Notes under the pieces: model-generated | Databases searched by the model: none | What the model saw: the letters and a program-made list of their open reading frames with translations, nothing else | What the model was told of the DNA's origin: nothing | Shown here: positions 1 to 7,605 of the stretch, in pieces | How the letters are laid out: the number at the start of each line of letters is the position of its first letter | Position numbering within the stretch: position 1 is the stretch's first letter | Made by a program: the position numbers and the translations under genes | NCBI GenBank assembly: GCA_028565635.1 | Contig: JAOXYB010057445.1 | Span: forward strand, 1-11,002 | Length of the DNA: 11,002 nucleotides | Origin: Phoronis ovalis | Lineage: Eukaryota > Phoronida > Phoronidae | Direction of reading: 5' to 3'

Positions 1-104
1 ATTTTGTGCTCTTAATAAACGAAATGGATTGTTATCTAAAATATTTTAAAACTCAAATCAATCAGAGAATATACAAATATAGTTGCCAAAATTCCCGGCA
101 TCAA

Positions 105-213
105 ATCCCCATGTATTGGAAAATAGGAAATGATGTCATTAATGGGCATGCGCAGATAGATGTTTGTCTGCTACATATCATGCTTTTGGTGTACATGTGT
201 TTCGGCAAGTGAG
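105..213 (+). repeat. Dispersed direct repeat, copy 1 (~105 bp)
   Basis: This segment recurs in the same orientation at 1379-1484. The shared blocks include GGAAAATAGGAAAT, GTCATTAATGGGCATGCGCAG and TGTACATGTGTTTCGGCAAG, with scattered substitutions and small indels between them. Similarity stops shortly after the GGCAAGTG block in both copies. The small reading frames crossing it on both strands change with every indel between the copies, so I read it as non-coding. It could be the conserved part of a short interspersed element or a remnant of a long direct terminal repeat. I see no tRNA-like promoter boxes and no clear TG...CA ends. Confidence 0.8.
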
Positions 214-250
214 GCTTTAATATTACGTTTGAAGTTGATTTAAACTGTGC

Positions 251-549
251 ATTGATAATCTCCGAGTTAAAATGGAATGTCTTACAGACTTTTGGACGTA
301 CTGTCGTCAATTGACAAGGTTTTAAATGAATATAATTGAAAGATTAGGTAGAAATACTCGCGTGTTTTTGACGGTCTGGTCAAATGTTGCAGAGCTATCT
401 ATTGTAATCTCCGAGTTAAAATGAAATACCTTACAGACTTTTGGACATACTGTCGTCAATCGACAAGGTTTTGAATGAATATAATTGATATATTAGGTAC
501 AAATACTCGCGTGTTTTTGACGGTCTGGTCAATTGTTGCAGAGCTGTCT
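251..549. repeat. Two-copy tandem repeat, ~149-bp unit
   Basis: Unit 1 is 251-400 and unit 2 is 401-549, directly abutting. By eye they differ by about 11 substitutions and one single-base gap, roughly 92% identity. Both contain TCTCCGAGTTAAAATG near the start, TACTGTCGTCAAT in the middle and TACTCGCGTGTTTTTGACGG near the end. The next bases (550 onward) do not continue as a third unit, although GGTCAATTGTTG at 619-630 echoes the unit's 3' end. No coding potential is visible. Confidence 0.85.
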
Positions 550-710
550 ACTGACATTGTGAGACTTTCAATATATTTAATAATACAGAATTAACTGCGA
601 CCATTATCTCTCGTCGTGGTCAATTGTTGGCTAAGTAGTAAGTTTTATAGCAATCGCAGATTTTAATCAACTTGCAGAATAAAATTTAAATTGATATATT
701 AACGGAAATT

Positions 711-736
711 CCCACACCGCAACGATCTCGTGTGGG
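711..736. repeat. Short inverted repeat (hairpin), CCCACAC/GTGTGGG
   Basis: CCCACAC (711-717) and GTGTGGG (730-736) are perfect reverse complements around a 12-base loop. It lies about 150 bases inside the MITE-like end at 869-892 and could be a subterminal stem of the same element. It is not followed by a U-run, and a bacterial-type terminator is not expected in this genome. Confidence 0.5.
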
Positions 737-830
737 GGGTGCACTTTGTAAATTAAAAAAAAAATTCTGGGGTCCATTTTGATTTTAAATTCCAGGTTTG
801 GGTACCAGAATAAAATTCATATTCTGGGTG

Positions 831-892
831 ATGGGACTGAAAAAAAAGTGCCTTCCATCCCTCCCTAACAATTAAAAGCGGAACAGCCCTTA
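831..892 (-). mobile_element. MITE-like terminus A (GGAACAGCCC-TTA end)
   Basis: Positions 869-892 are the reverse complement of 1259-1282 with one or two mismatches. Both show the terminal motif GGGCTGTTCCGCTTT next to TTA. Weaker complementarity (G-rich/C-rich, then an A/T run) extends outward to about 831. The TTA flank and a GGGC...-type terminus fit PIF/Harbinger-related Tourist-like MITEs, which duplicate a TTA/TAA target; that assignment is inference. The element's other end should lie upstream and I could not find a matching GGGCTGTTCC there, so this copy appears truncated or diverged. Confidence 0.55.
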
Positions 893-984
893 CTTAAAAT
901 GTAAAATTAAGATTTGGCAATTTGTTTATATGTTATAAATGATACATGCAATGTTGGATGCAAACAATGTAATTTTATTATTTG

Positions 985-1025
985 TCATTAGATAAATATA
1001 AAGGAATATGTTTAATGAATGGTTA
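985..1025 (+). repeat. 41-bp exact direct repeat, copy 1
   Basis: These 41 bases recur without a mismatch at 1221-1261, 236 bases downstream. Identity ends at GGTTA: here CG follows, while in the second copy the MITE-like end GGGCTGTTCC follows. A perfect match in such a diverged neighbourhood implies a recent duplication. Confidence 0.9.
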
Positions 1026-1220
1026 CGTAAAATATAAATTTAGGATTTATATAAGTAAAATATATATTGCAAAATGTTATGTTGTAGAAAGTGAAAAGAA
1101 TAAATGGAATGACATGTGATAGCCATGAGGACCAGTTCAATGTAAATGATGCGGAATATAACTAACATATGTCTATGGAATCAGCATGTATGACAAATAA
1201 TAATAATGCAGAAGAATTAG

Positions 1221-1261
1221 TCATTAGATAAATATAAAGGAATATGTTTAATGAATGGTTA
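1221..1261 (+). repeat. 41-bp exact direct repeat, copy 2
   Basis: This is identical to 985-1025. Its last three bases (TTA, 1259-1261) are the putative target-site bases directly before the MITE-like terminus starting at 1262. The repeat therefore ends where the element begins, as if the element had inserted at this TTA or had helped generate the duplication. Confidence 0.9.
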
Positions 1262-1380
1262 GGGCTGTTCCGCTTTCAATTGTACGGGGGGGTGGACGGC
1301 AGTTGAATAAAAATATTACGGGTGGTGGGTATCGTATTTAAATACATATCATACTTATAGGTGGTGGGGTGGAAAAAAAT
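1259..1380 (+). mobile_element. MITE-like terminus B (TTA-GGGCTGTTCC end)
   Basis: The segment begins TTA-GGGCTGTTCC and is the inverted counterpart of 869-892. Behind the terminus come a G-rich stretch (GTACGGGGGGGTGG), GGTGGTGGG motifs and an A-run near 1373. No matching GGAACAGCCC end is seen downstream before the direct repeat at 1379, so the copy looks truncated or strongly diverged. No transposase-like frame is present, as expected for a non-autonomous element. The 3' limit is a guess. Confidence 0.5.
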
Positions 1381-1484
1381 GCCCATGTTATTGGAAAATA
1401 GGAAATCACGTCATTAATGGGCATGCGCAGACAGATGTTTCTGCTCCATATCCTGCTTTTGGTGTACATGTGTTTCGGCAAGTG
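1379..1484 (+). repeat. Dispersed direct repeat, copy 2 (~105 bp)
   Basis: Second copy of the repeat at 105-213, same orientation. It begins directly after the A-run that ends MITE-like segment B. It differs from copy 1 by substitutions such as TGATGTC versus CACGTC and by small indels. The two copies bracket the tandem repeat and both MITE-like ends, which could mark an old composite insertion or two independent insertions of one short element. Confidence 0.8.
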
Positions 1485-2862
1485 TGACGTTTTAAGAAAA
1501 AAAACGAAGTAATAAAAGAGACAGGCATGCGCCAACTCATTTTCGTCACTTCTACTGTACTTATAAAACATATATGCTTCATATTAATAATATGCAATTC
1601 CTTTCGCTCAAATAGCCAATTTAAGCAGCGTGCAATGATGATTTTCCGAATCATCGTTGTCTTGTTGTTACTGTTTTCAAATATGCATCCTGGTTCACTA
1701 TTTTTATTTAAACTTGCCGACATAACGGGAAAACAAGGCAAAATTTGAACAGCTATCCTACTGAAATCTTATTAGTAGAGCCGTGACCAATTCATTGTAA
1801 TCAAGGTTTGAGGGTGGTTTTGACATCTGAATTGTGAAAAAAAATTGATGGTGGAAAACCTCGCAAAGTGTGACCTAACCCGGCCAGGTGGCGTTATTCA
1901 AATGGCCACCAGAATCCTCAAAATTGCTACTTTGCACAAGCTGTTGGCCCCACTGCAACACTCAGAAGTATGTTTTCGGTGGTGATGAGTTTATGTAAAA
2001 TTAATCATATAATGTGAGATTGAAATTTCAAAATAGCCACCACTAAAATCCAACATGGCCGCCAGAAACCCGGAACGCTTATATCCTAGCTTTAAGTTAT
2101 TGTATAAATGCTGTTTAGGTGACAAGGAAAAGTTTTATGTGGGCAACAAATTCAAATTTGATAGCATGTAAATAGTTACAGAGTACACTGTAAAGAAATA
2201 GTAGCCATTCTGAATGTACTGAGGAAATTTGCACTTGGTATAAACTACCAGGATGTGCCAATTTATACAGCTCCTTGTCGGGAATCAACTTGTGTACATG
2301 AAAATCCTGAAAAATTTGAGTTGATTATTCTGTTAAAGTATCCTTCATATTGGCCATCAACAAACGGTTCAGTGGTTCAGGACTAGCTGAAGTGTGGTTG
2401 CAACTGATTTTGTTGCTGGGTGCTCTGTTGATCAAGCACTGCATGGGAAACATTATAAAAGAAGCATTCATTGCTTAAAGCCAACATAGGAAATGCTCAC
2501 GAGCAGGTTTATGCCATAAGCTTTGAATGAGATATTCTGCATGTATTTTGGAAATAGGACACAAGTTGGAAATACTGAGAAATCCGACGGAGTGTTGGAG
2601 AGAGGAAATAAAGTTAGCGTTTGATGAAATGGAGACACACACAGAGTTTCAGTCTTTTGTTAACCAGTCATGAAGATGTTTAAAGATGCAGGTAGCTCGG
2701 TGGCCAGATCTCTGGATTGAAATGACAACACACAATTATGAGATCTAAAATGAAGTCTGGATGGGCAAGAATTTTACAGAATTAGGAAATGATGTACCAG
2801 AGAGGTCAATACCACTAGCAAGGTCAGAGAATTTTTAAGAGCTGCTGCTTGATGTCAAGGAA
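1485..2862. other. Unassigned stretch with GGCCACCA-type repeat fragments
   Basis: No gene is supported here. Positions 1527-1748 are open on the plus strand and 1406-1741 on the minus strand, but neither translation resembles a known family and they overlap each other. Around 1893-1916 and 2031-2075 there are short related motifs (AATGGCCACCAGAA, ATAGCCACCA, ACATGGCCGCCAGAA) that look like worn copies of a dispersed repeat. The last ~100-250 bases may already belong to the upstream part of the LINE at 2863, since disconnected stretches of plausible LINE-like sequence occur there, all with stops. Confidence 0.4.
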
Positions 2863-3056
2863 AAATTCATCGTAGAGTTGAGAAACTGCTTCGAAATACT
2901 AGCAACTGTATATGAGGAAGAAGACTAGGTAGGATGTTGGGAAGAAATGGAATAACACCAGGAATTCAAGCAAGCAGCTAGATGGGTGCAACATTTTCCA
3001 GGAGATACTTGGCAGGCCTGAACCAGATAATCCAGCTAGCCCACCAGCAGCAGCAG
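2863..3056 (+). mobile_element. Degenerate LINE, region upstream of the reverse transcriptase
   Basis: Three reading frames must be combined to follow the similarity. The frame from 2863 gives a piece beginning KFIVELRNCFEILAT, followed by stops and then ARWVQH near 2978-2994. The frame shifts near 2995 to FQEILGRPEPDNPA (2996 onward). It shifts again before 3057 into the reverse-transcriptase frame. The pattern ARW-x2-HF-x2-(I/V)L-x-RPEP is typical of the linker before the RT domain in many animal non-LTR retrotransposons. Two stops in the first frame plus two frameshifts mean no function. The 5' boundary is unclear, and the endonuclease domain is absent or unrecognisable. Confidence 0.65.
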
Positions 3057-3760
3057 ATGAAGACCGAAGAGGAGGTCAGAAAAGCCATCCAAACCTTGAA
3101 GAATGGCAAAGCCCGTGGCAAAGATTCCATTCATGCAGAGATGCTTAAAGCTTATATCAACACAGCAACCATACTGCTAACTAATCTCTTCAGTAAAATA
3201 TTAAATATGGACACCAGAAGACTGGACCACTGGTCTCATTGTCAAACTCCTAAAAAAGGCGACCTACGAAACTGTGATAACTGGCATGGGGTAACACTAT
3301 TGTCCATTCCTAGCAAGACTTTCTGCAGGATTCTCCTCGGTCGAATTGATGCAGCTATCTACACCAATGTATGTAACATCATCGAGCAATGTTTAGAATG
3401 GAATACTCCCGTGTGTATAAACTTCATTGTCTTCAAAAAGCGTTTGATAACGTTCACCGCGACATTTTATGGAGGATCTTGAGATCATATGGACTACCAT
3501 CCAAGACAGTCACACTCATAAGCAGGTTCTACAAGTGCAGTGTTATCCTGGACAATTCCTTATCGGATTGGTTCACAGTGGAGTCAGGGGTATGCCAGGG
3601 TTGTATCTTATCACCTTATGACCTGGACTTTGCTGATGATCTTGCTATTATGTCAACCAACTATTCACATCTACAGGAAAAAACCAATAGATTGAGCCTC
3701 AATATCAATACAGAGAAAACACAAGTTATGTACATTAACAACACACCTTCCACCCCCCTC
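3057..3760 (+). pseudogene. Broken LINE reverse transcriptase
   Basis: This is the remnant of a non-LTR retrotransposon RT, the enzyme that copies element RNA into DNA at the target site. The frame to about 3440 shows TLKNGKARGKDSIHAEML and PKKGDLRNCDNWHGVTLLSI, the RT fingers region. Homology then moves to another frame at an A-run near 3435-3439, consistent with loss of one base. That frame carries KAFDNVHRDILW (motif A with its Asp), SGVCQGCILSP (motif B, Cys where Arg is usual) and DFADDLA (motif C). Compared with related elements, about 20 residues are missing after DAAIYTNV, about 40 between ILSP and the FADD motif, and a few before NINTEKTQV. The catalytic Asp residues survive but the gene is dead. 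I cannot separate RTE-, CR1- or Jockey-like clades by eye. Confidence 0.85.
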
Positions 3761-4248
3761 ATCTTATTTTTTTTACTATTTTCCCAACGATATCAAAACC
3801 ACCTAGTTCAGACCTTGATTGCTGTATGTTACATTTACTACTGTATATGTAGTTAAAATCGAAAAATTATACCTGCCTAAAAGTTGTTGTTCTACTGTTT
3901 CAATTAATTTTGAGATCAAGTGTGTGAGAGAATAAAGCAAAGTGGTAAGTATGATTAAATGCAACGTTGCGTCTTTACATTCACTTACAAAATCTGGCTT
4001 TAATTATGTGTTTCAGTGTCTTATTACCTGCGAAAGAGACAGGTTAAAGATGGTATATGGGATTATTGAATACATTATATAGTAGGAATACTCATTAACA
4101 TATTATTTATAGCCATTACATTCAAATAAGGAAACCCAAACTCATACGGTGTTAAGCAAACAAGGAATAAAGGAACTGCTTCTGGGTGAGGAACTCCAAA
4201 AAAAGTTCAGCCTGATTTTCATGTAATAATACTGTGTTTTTTGAATAG
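3761..4248. other. AT-rich stretch between LINE remnant and PRDM-like exon
   Basis: No gene is recognised. The open frame of the RT runs on to 3856, but after about 3750 its translation no longer resembles RT and is low-complexity, so the element's similarity ends there. The last bases form a pyrimidine-rich tract and an acceptor (TGTGTTTTTTGAATAG) for the exon starting at 4249. The stretch is most simply the 3' end of an intron whose upstream exon I could not locate. Confidence 0.45.
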
Positions 4249-4389
4249 GGTGTGAGGTATGTCAGAAAAGCTACCTTGATAAATGCCCAACTCATTCACT
4301 CCAATTCATCATGGACAAACTGGTACTAACACGCGCTTGGGCTAGTCTGCCTCCATTGTTACAGGTGTACAGAAATGAAGAATCAAAAG
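4249..4389 (+). CDS. PRDM10/PRDM15-like gene, exon with zinc knuckle and start of PR domain
   Basis: Internal exon, 141 nt, acceptor AG at 4247-4248 and donor GTTAGT at 4390. Its first two bases (GG) would complete a split codon. If the missing upstream base is T this gives Trp before CEVC, as in PRDM10/15 proteins. The 46 whole codons begin with CEVCQKSYLDKCPTH, a C-x2-C-x7-C-x2-H zinc knuckle. They continue with LVLTRAWASLPP, matching the LTRARxSLP motif that opens the PR domain in PRDM10 and PRDM15. The exon ends one base into a codon (phase 1), which exon 6518-6630 completes as Glu. Family members are nuclear zinc-finger transcription regulators with a SET-related PR domain. The knuckle is closest to PRDM10 from memory, so I do not choose a symbol. 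The Trp in LTRAW replaces the usual Arg. Confidence 0.8.
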
Positions 4390-5562
4390 GTTAGTGTGAC
4401 ATCCATTTCCATTAGAGTTTTTACTTCCAGGTGTGTAATGCATGCATTTTACATTATACACATGGATCAGTCTATTATATTAGTATCGGGTGTGAAGCAA
4501 CCATTCAAATAAGTTATTTCAACAAGTTTAGCCAACGAGTGCCACTATTGCAGTTATTCTCAATTTTAATTGAAGTTTAAAATAATTTTGGTAAATCCAA
4601 TATATATTAAGAAAAATTGACACACTGTTGCCTTCATTATAAAAAGTCATAAATAAAACATACATAATTAACAAAATCTATATTTGTATGCTTTTGAGTC
4701 AGTTATTTGTGTTTTAACTAAAGATTCACTCTGAGAATGTAAACAAATGTCATGTTTGTGCAGGACAGTTTTGCTAAACCACGGGTACTAAATATAAAGT
4801 TTTATCCCCCATTTTTTTTGCTTAAATAACATTCATTGATAAAGTTAAATAAATGTTACCATTATTAAATATAGTTTTGCATTGAAAATCTAGAATGCTG
4901 TTGTTATTAGACATGATTCTGTATATGAGCTATTGTAAATTAAAAAAGGTGACAAGTTTAGCAATTCAATCACCAATTGGCAACCAGCTGATTTGTATTC
5001 AAAACCCTAACAAATGAAATAGCTAGCATACAGTCATTCGTTCAATGGAATCATTTATTGTATAGGTGTTAACCCAAGGGCCTAAGTGCCTACAGTTTCT
5101 TGTAAATAAATGTATTATTAAAATAGATGTACGTTTTCATACCTGCAAATATTAGACTGGTGCTTGTGTGAAATGCTAAGTGCATGTATTTCACACCTTA
5201 TAAGTAAAAACTCTATTACATAATGTGCAGTAAAATACAATAAAAGAAGGTCTAAAATATTAAAACTAATGACATGTGGTATCACATTGTCTGTGATGAT
5301 GATAAAATGATGTTGTATCACACAAATAACATACCTGATACAGGCTACCCACTAATGGCATGTAATATTACTATTTTGTATTTTACATTTCTGCATTTCA
5401 TTTATGATATTGGATGTAACTACAGTAAATAACATTAAGTTGATTAACTTTACCAGTATAATAGGAATCTTTTTGTTTGTCAATTTAAATCATTAACATA
5501 AATATAATTCAGTCTAAAACTGAATCTTTCTTTTTCATATAGTCATCCTGTATACATTGTTG

Positions 5563-5640
5563 TCGTGCGTAACACTTTCTTTTTTACAATAACAGTTTCA
5601 GTTTGCATCCAATTAGCTTCATGCTCAATGCAGAGTAAGT
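5563..5640 (+). repeat. Degenerate direct repeat in intron, copy 1
   Basis: It aligns with 5836-5910 through GTGCGTAA-ACTTTCTT, then TTTCAGTTTGCATCCAAT against TTTAGTTTTTATCCAAT, then a CAGAGTAA/CAGGGTAA end. The offset is about 273 bases. The copies are much more diverged than the other repeats in the window. They may be remnants of a tandem repeat whose unit includes the intervening 5641-5835. Confidence 0.6.
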
Positions 5641-5835
5641 ACAGGTCATTTTTAATTTTGACCTTGAGTACATCTAATACCACCTACTAGTGGCTAAGTT
5701 TGTTCCCGAGAGGGTACATCACATGTCACGGCCTGGAAACATGAAGCATTGAATGGACGATTAGAAAGTGGATTTATAAGATTTTAGAATAACTTGAAAT
5801 TGTGCCAAATGGGTCTGAAACTTTGACATTTTTTG

Positions 5836-5910
5836 GTGTGCGTAATACTTTCTTTGGCTCACTATATCTGCTTTAGTTTTTATCCAATCCGTATGTTTGG
5901 TACAGGGTAA
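5836..5910 (+). repeat. Degenerate direct repeat in intron, copy 2
   Basis: Second copy of 5563-5640, beginning GGTGTGCGTAATACTTTCTT and ending near GGTACAGGGTAAATGG. The sequence between the copies (5641-5835) shows no third copy but includes a near-palindrome CCACCTACTAGTGG at about 5681. Confidence 0.6.
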
Positions 5911-6517
5911 ATGGAGAAACGGATCATGTTATTAAAATTTAATACTTGTTTACCATATCATTTTGTTTCACTTACTCATAATGCCTACATGCAATATTTT
6001 TAAATATAGTTTATTTGTGTAAGGGCATTAATTACACATTGCTAATTGGGAATAAAGTAATAAACAACCAAGAAATGTGTAGTATGTAAGTAATATGGTG
6101 TAAATGTATATATCGTGCTGCATTAAAAAATTGGCCCTTCTGTTTCTGCACTAGTTACTCAAAGACACAGTTTTGTACAAGTAAATCTTTTGGCCAAAAT
6201 TCATTCAAGAATTATTTTCCGTGTGGATTTTTATTTATGGTGAATTTTACTTATGGTGTTTACCAGCTGAGCAGTGATGATGTCACATAACATCTGGTAG
6301 TGCGACATTCCTGTGTGACGGTTTCCGCAAAGAATAACATAGCCGCAGTCTTAAAACTGGTTTGTATTCTAACCATCATTTAATGTTTTCAAAATGGGTT
6401 GTTCACAGGGACACTTCTCAAGTCTTTAGTTGGGTGCACTCATTATTTTATAATTATTATAACGTAATATGTCTTTGAGTAAATAAAATCTTTAATGTTT
6501 GGTTATTATCTTTCTAG

Positions 6518-6630
6518 AACCTGGTGTATTTGCCAAAAGACATGTTCCAGAGCAAACTCAGTTTGGACCCTTTGTTGCCTGCTTTGTAGAAAACAAGGAT
6601 ATGGTAACAAATCAGAAGTTTATTTTGCAG
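6518..6630 (+). CDS. PRDM10/PRDM15-like gene, exon continuing the PR domain
   Basis: Internal exon, 113 nt, acceptor TTTCTAG ending at 6517 and donor GTAAAT at 6631. Its first two bases AA join the final G of the previous exon to make Glu. The next 37 codons include PGVFAKRHVPEQTQFGPFVA. The GVF(A/S)-x4-(I/V/L)-x3-TQFGP core is characteristic of PRDM10 and PRDM15 PR domains, corresponding to the N-terminal strands of the SET fold. The exon ends in phase 0 after KFILQ. In the family the domain continues with a segment containing an NWMM-type motif and an NL.AYQ block. I could not find these anywhere downstream in the window. Function is inferred only from family: a nuclear transcription regulator. 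Confidence 0.8.
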
Positions 6631-6717
6631 GTAAATATTGGTGCTACTTGTAATTTTATGACTCTATGTTCGTAAATTAATATATGTAATATTTTACTTT
6701 AATATAATATCTTGTAG

Positions 6718-6790
6718 GAGCATATTCCAACAGGAAGTGTCTTACTAACAAAGCATGCCTTTTGGAGGTCATGCTGTTTAAGTTGATCCA
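6718..6790 (+). CDS. Possible third exon, weak; in-frame stop
   Basis: A 73-base interval has an acceptor (ATATCTTGTAG, ending 6717) and an excellent donor (GTAAGT at 6791), leaving an 87-base intron after 6630. Read in the phase dictated by the previous exon it gives EHIPTGSVLLTKHAFWRSCC and then a TGA at 6784-6786. This does not resemble the expected next part of the PR domain. Another frame is open through the whole interval but cannot join in phase. It may be an alternative terminal exon, a decayed exon, or a chance pair of splice sites. Confidence 0.25.
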
Positions 6791-7288
6791 GTAAGTGTTA
6801 TCTATAAATAATCCCTTAATTTTCAATGGAAGATGTAATACCCTTATATATACAGATAATAGATTGTATAAAAGGTAAATATTAAGCTTAAATCTATTTA
6901 AAAGTCAGTTCTTAGGATGTGCATTTTTTATGCTGATTTTGCCCTTGGAGTTTATTTACTAGCATTTATGCCAATACAGCACTATAGATCATTCCCCAAA
7001 GACGATTCACTACTTTTCAAAACTTAACTAAAAGTTTACTGTTCAATATTAATTCTAAAGCTTGACCTTGTTGTCCAGGTATAGCTACCTACAAGGTCTA
7101 TAACAAGACATTTCTCATGTCTAATGCCCATCCAATGTGTAGGATTATATTTTTTTAATATTATTGTTTTTTTACATTAGAAAAGAATAGAATACATCAT
7201 GCATTATAATCTGGTTTATCACTGTTTTGGTGGGATACTCTTATTCAAAATGACTGTATCTGCTGTCCGATGCGTTTCCCCCAGGGGA
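6791..7288. other. AT-rich unassigned stretch
   Basis: I see no gene, RNA or clear repeat. If the gene continues to the right, this is intronic. Confidence 0.4.
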
Positions 7289-7495
7289 ATACTGACCATA
7301 TTTTTAGATGGAGTTGTGCAGCCCAAACTCAAAATATCTACCCATTTTTAAGGATTTTGGTCTGCAAAATTGACCCATTTTTAGGGTTTTCTGTCACAAA
7401 GGACCAATTTTTTAGGGTTTTTCTTGAAAAAGTTCCCAGGAATTGCTACCTTTAAATAAAATTGTAAAAAAAATACCCATTTTTAGGGTTTGTTG
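7289..7495. repeat. Degenerate minisatellite, ~30-36-bp unit
   Basis: The motif (A)CCCATTTTTAGGGTTTT recurs with variation at about 7293 (CCATATTTTTAGA), 7341 (CCCATTTTTAAGG), 7374 (CCCATTTTTAGGG), 7404 (CCAATTTTTTAGGG) and 7476 (CCCATTTTTAGGG). Spacings of 33 and 30 bases, then 72 (about two units), suggest a period near 33-36, with one worn unit near 7445. The open frame through it (7270-7455) is a by-product of the repeat. Confidence 0.65.
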
Positions 7496-7520
7496 AAAAG
7501 TGGACAAACCTTTATGGACA

Positions 7521-7605
7521 TTTCTTAGACCCACCTTTGAATCGCCCAAGTAGCGCTTCGTCTTTGCGGCTATAAAAGCAACATGACATGCCTTCTCAAG
7601 AACAA
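7521..7605 (+). repeat. Satellite unit, 3' part, upstream of the solo LTR
   Basis: It matches the second half of the units in the 8452-10340 array: CCACCTTTGAATCG, then a CTTCGTCTT-GCGGCTATAAA block, then ATGCCTTCTC and AACAA. Similarity breaks off at AACAA (7601-7605). It resumes at 8452 with AACAAATATGGCC, the next part of the same unit, so the array was once continuous across this point. Confidence 0.75.
7601..7605 (+). repeat. Target-site duplication AACAA, left copy
   Basis: AACAA directly precedes TGTCACG at 7606 and is repeated at 8452-8456 directly after TGTAACA. A 5-bp duplication is usual for Ty3/Gypsy-, Bel- and Copia-type LTR elements (4-6 bp). In other satellite units this position reads (G)AACAAACATGG, supporting AACAA as original target sequence. 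Confidence 0.65.

Larger units (their letters stand above)
4390..6517 (+). other. Intron between the two PRDM-like exons
   Basis: This 2,128-base, strongly AT-rich interval starts with GTTAGT and ends with the pyrimidine-rich acceptor TTATTATCTTTCTAG. It joins the flanking exons in phase 1 with continuous family similarity across the junction. It contains no recognisable gene. The small minus-strand frame at 5118-5321 is AT-rich and unlike any family I know. The only clear internal structure is the degenerate duplication at 5563-5640 and 5836-5910. Confidence 0.75.

Noticed and set aside
6-212. 68-residue open frame at the left edge
   Set aside because: Its 3' half is the dispersed repeat found again at 1379-1484, where the frame is not kept.
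1406-1748. Overlapping open frames on both strands (111 and 73 residues)
   Set aside because: They overlap each other and the minus one runs into the dispersed repeat. No known family, no splice context, and AT-rich codon use. The hydrophobic stretch in the plus frame is explained by T-rich sequence.
2691-2725. tRNA or SINE promoter-like GGTAGCTCGGTGG
   Set aside because: It resembles an RNA polymerase III A box, but no credible B box (GGTTCGAATCC-like) lies at the right distance and no cloverleaf can be drawn.
3750-3856. C-terminal extension of the RT open frame
   Set aside because: After about 3750 the translation no longer resembles RT and reads through T-rich sequence, so the frame is open only by chance.
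7374-7490. Telomere-like TTTAGGG motifs
   Set aside because: The motif occurs once per ~33-bp minisatellite unit, not in head-to-tail 6-7-base repeats.
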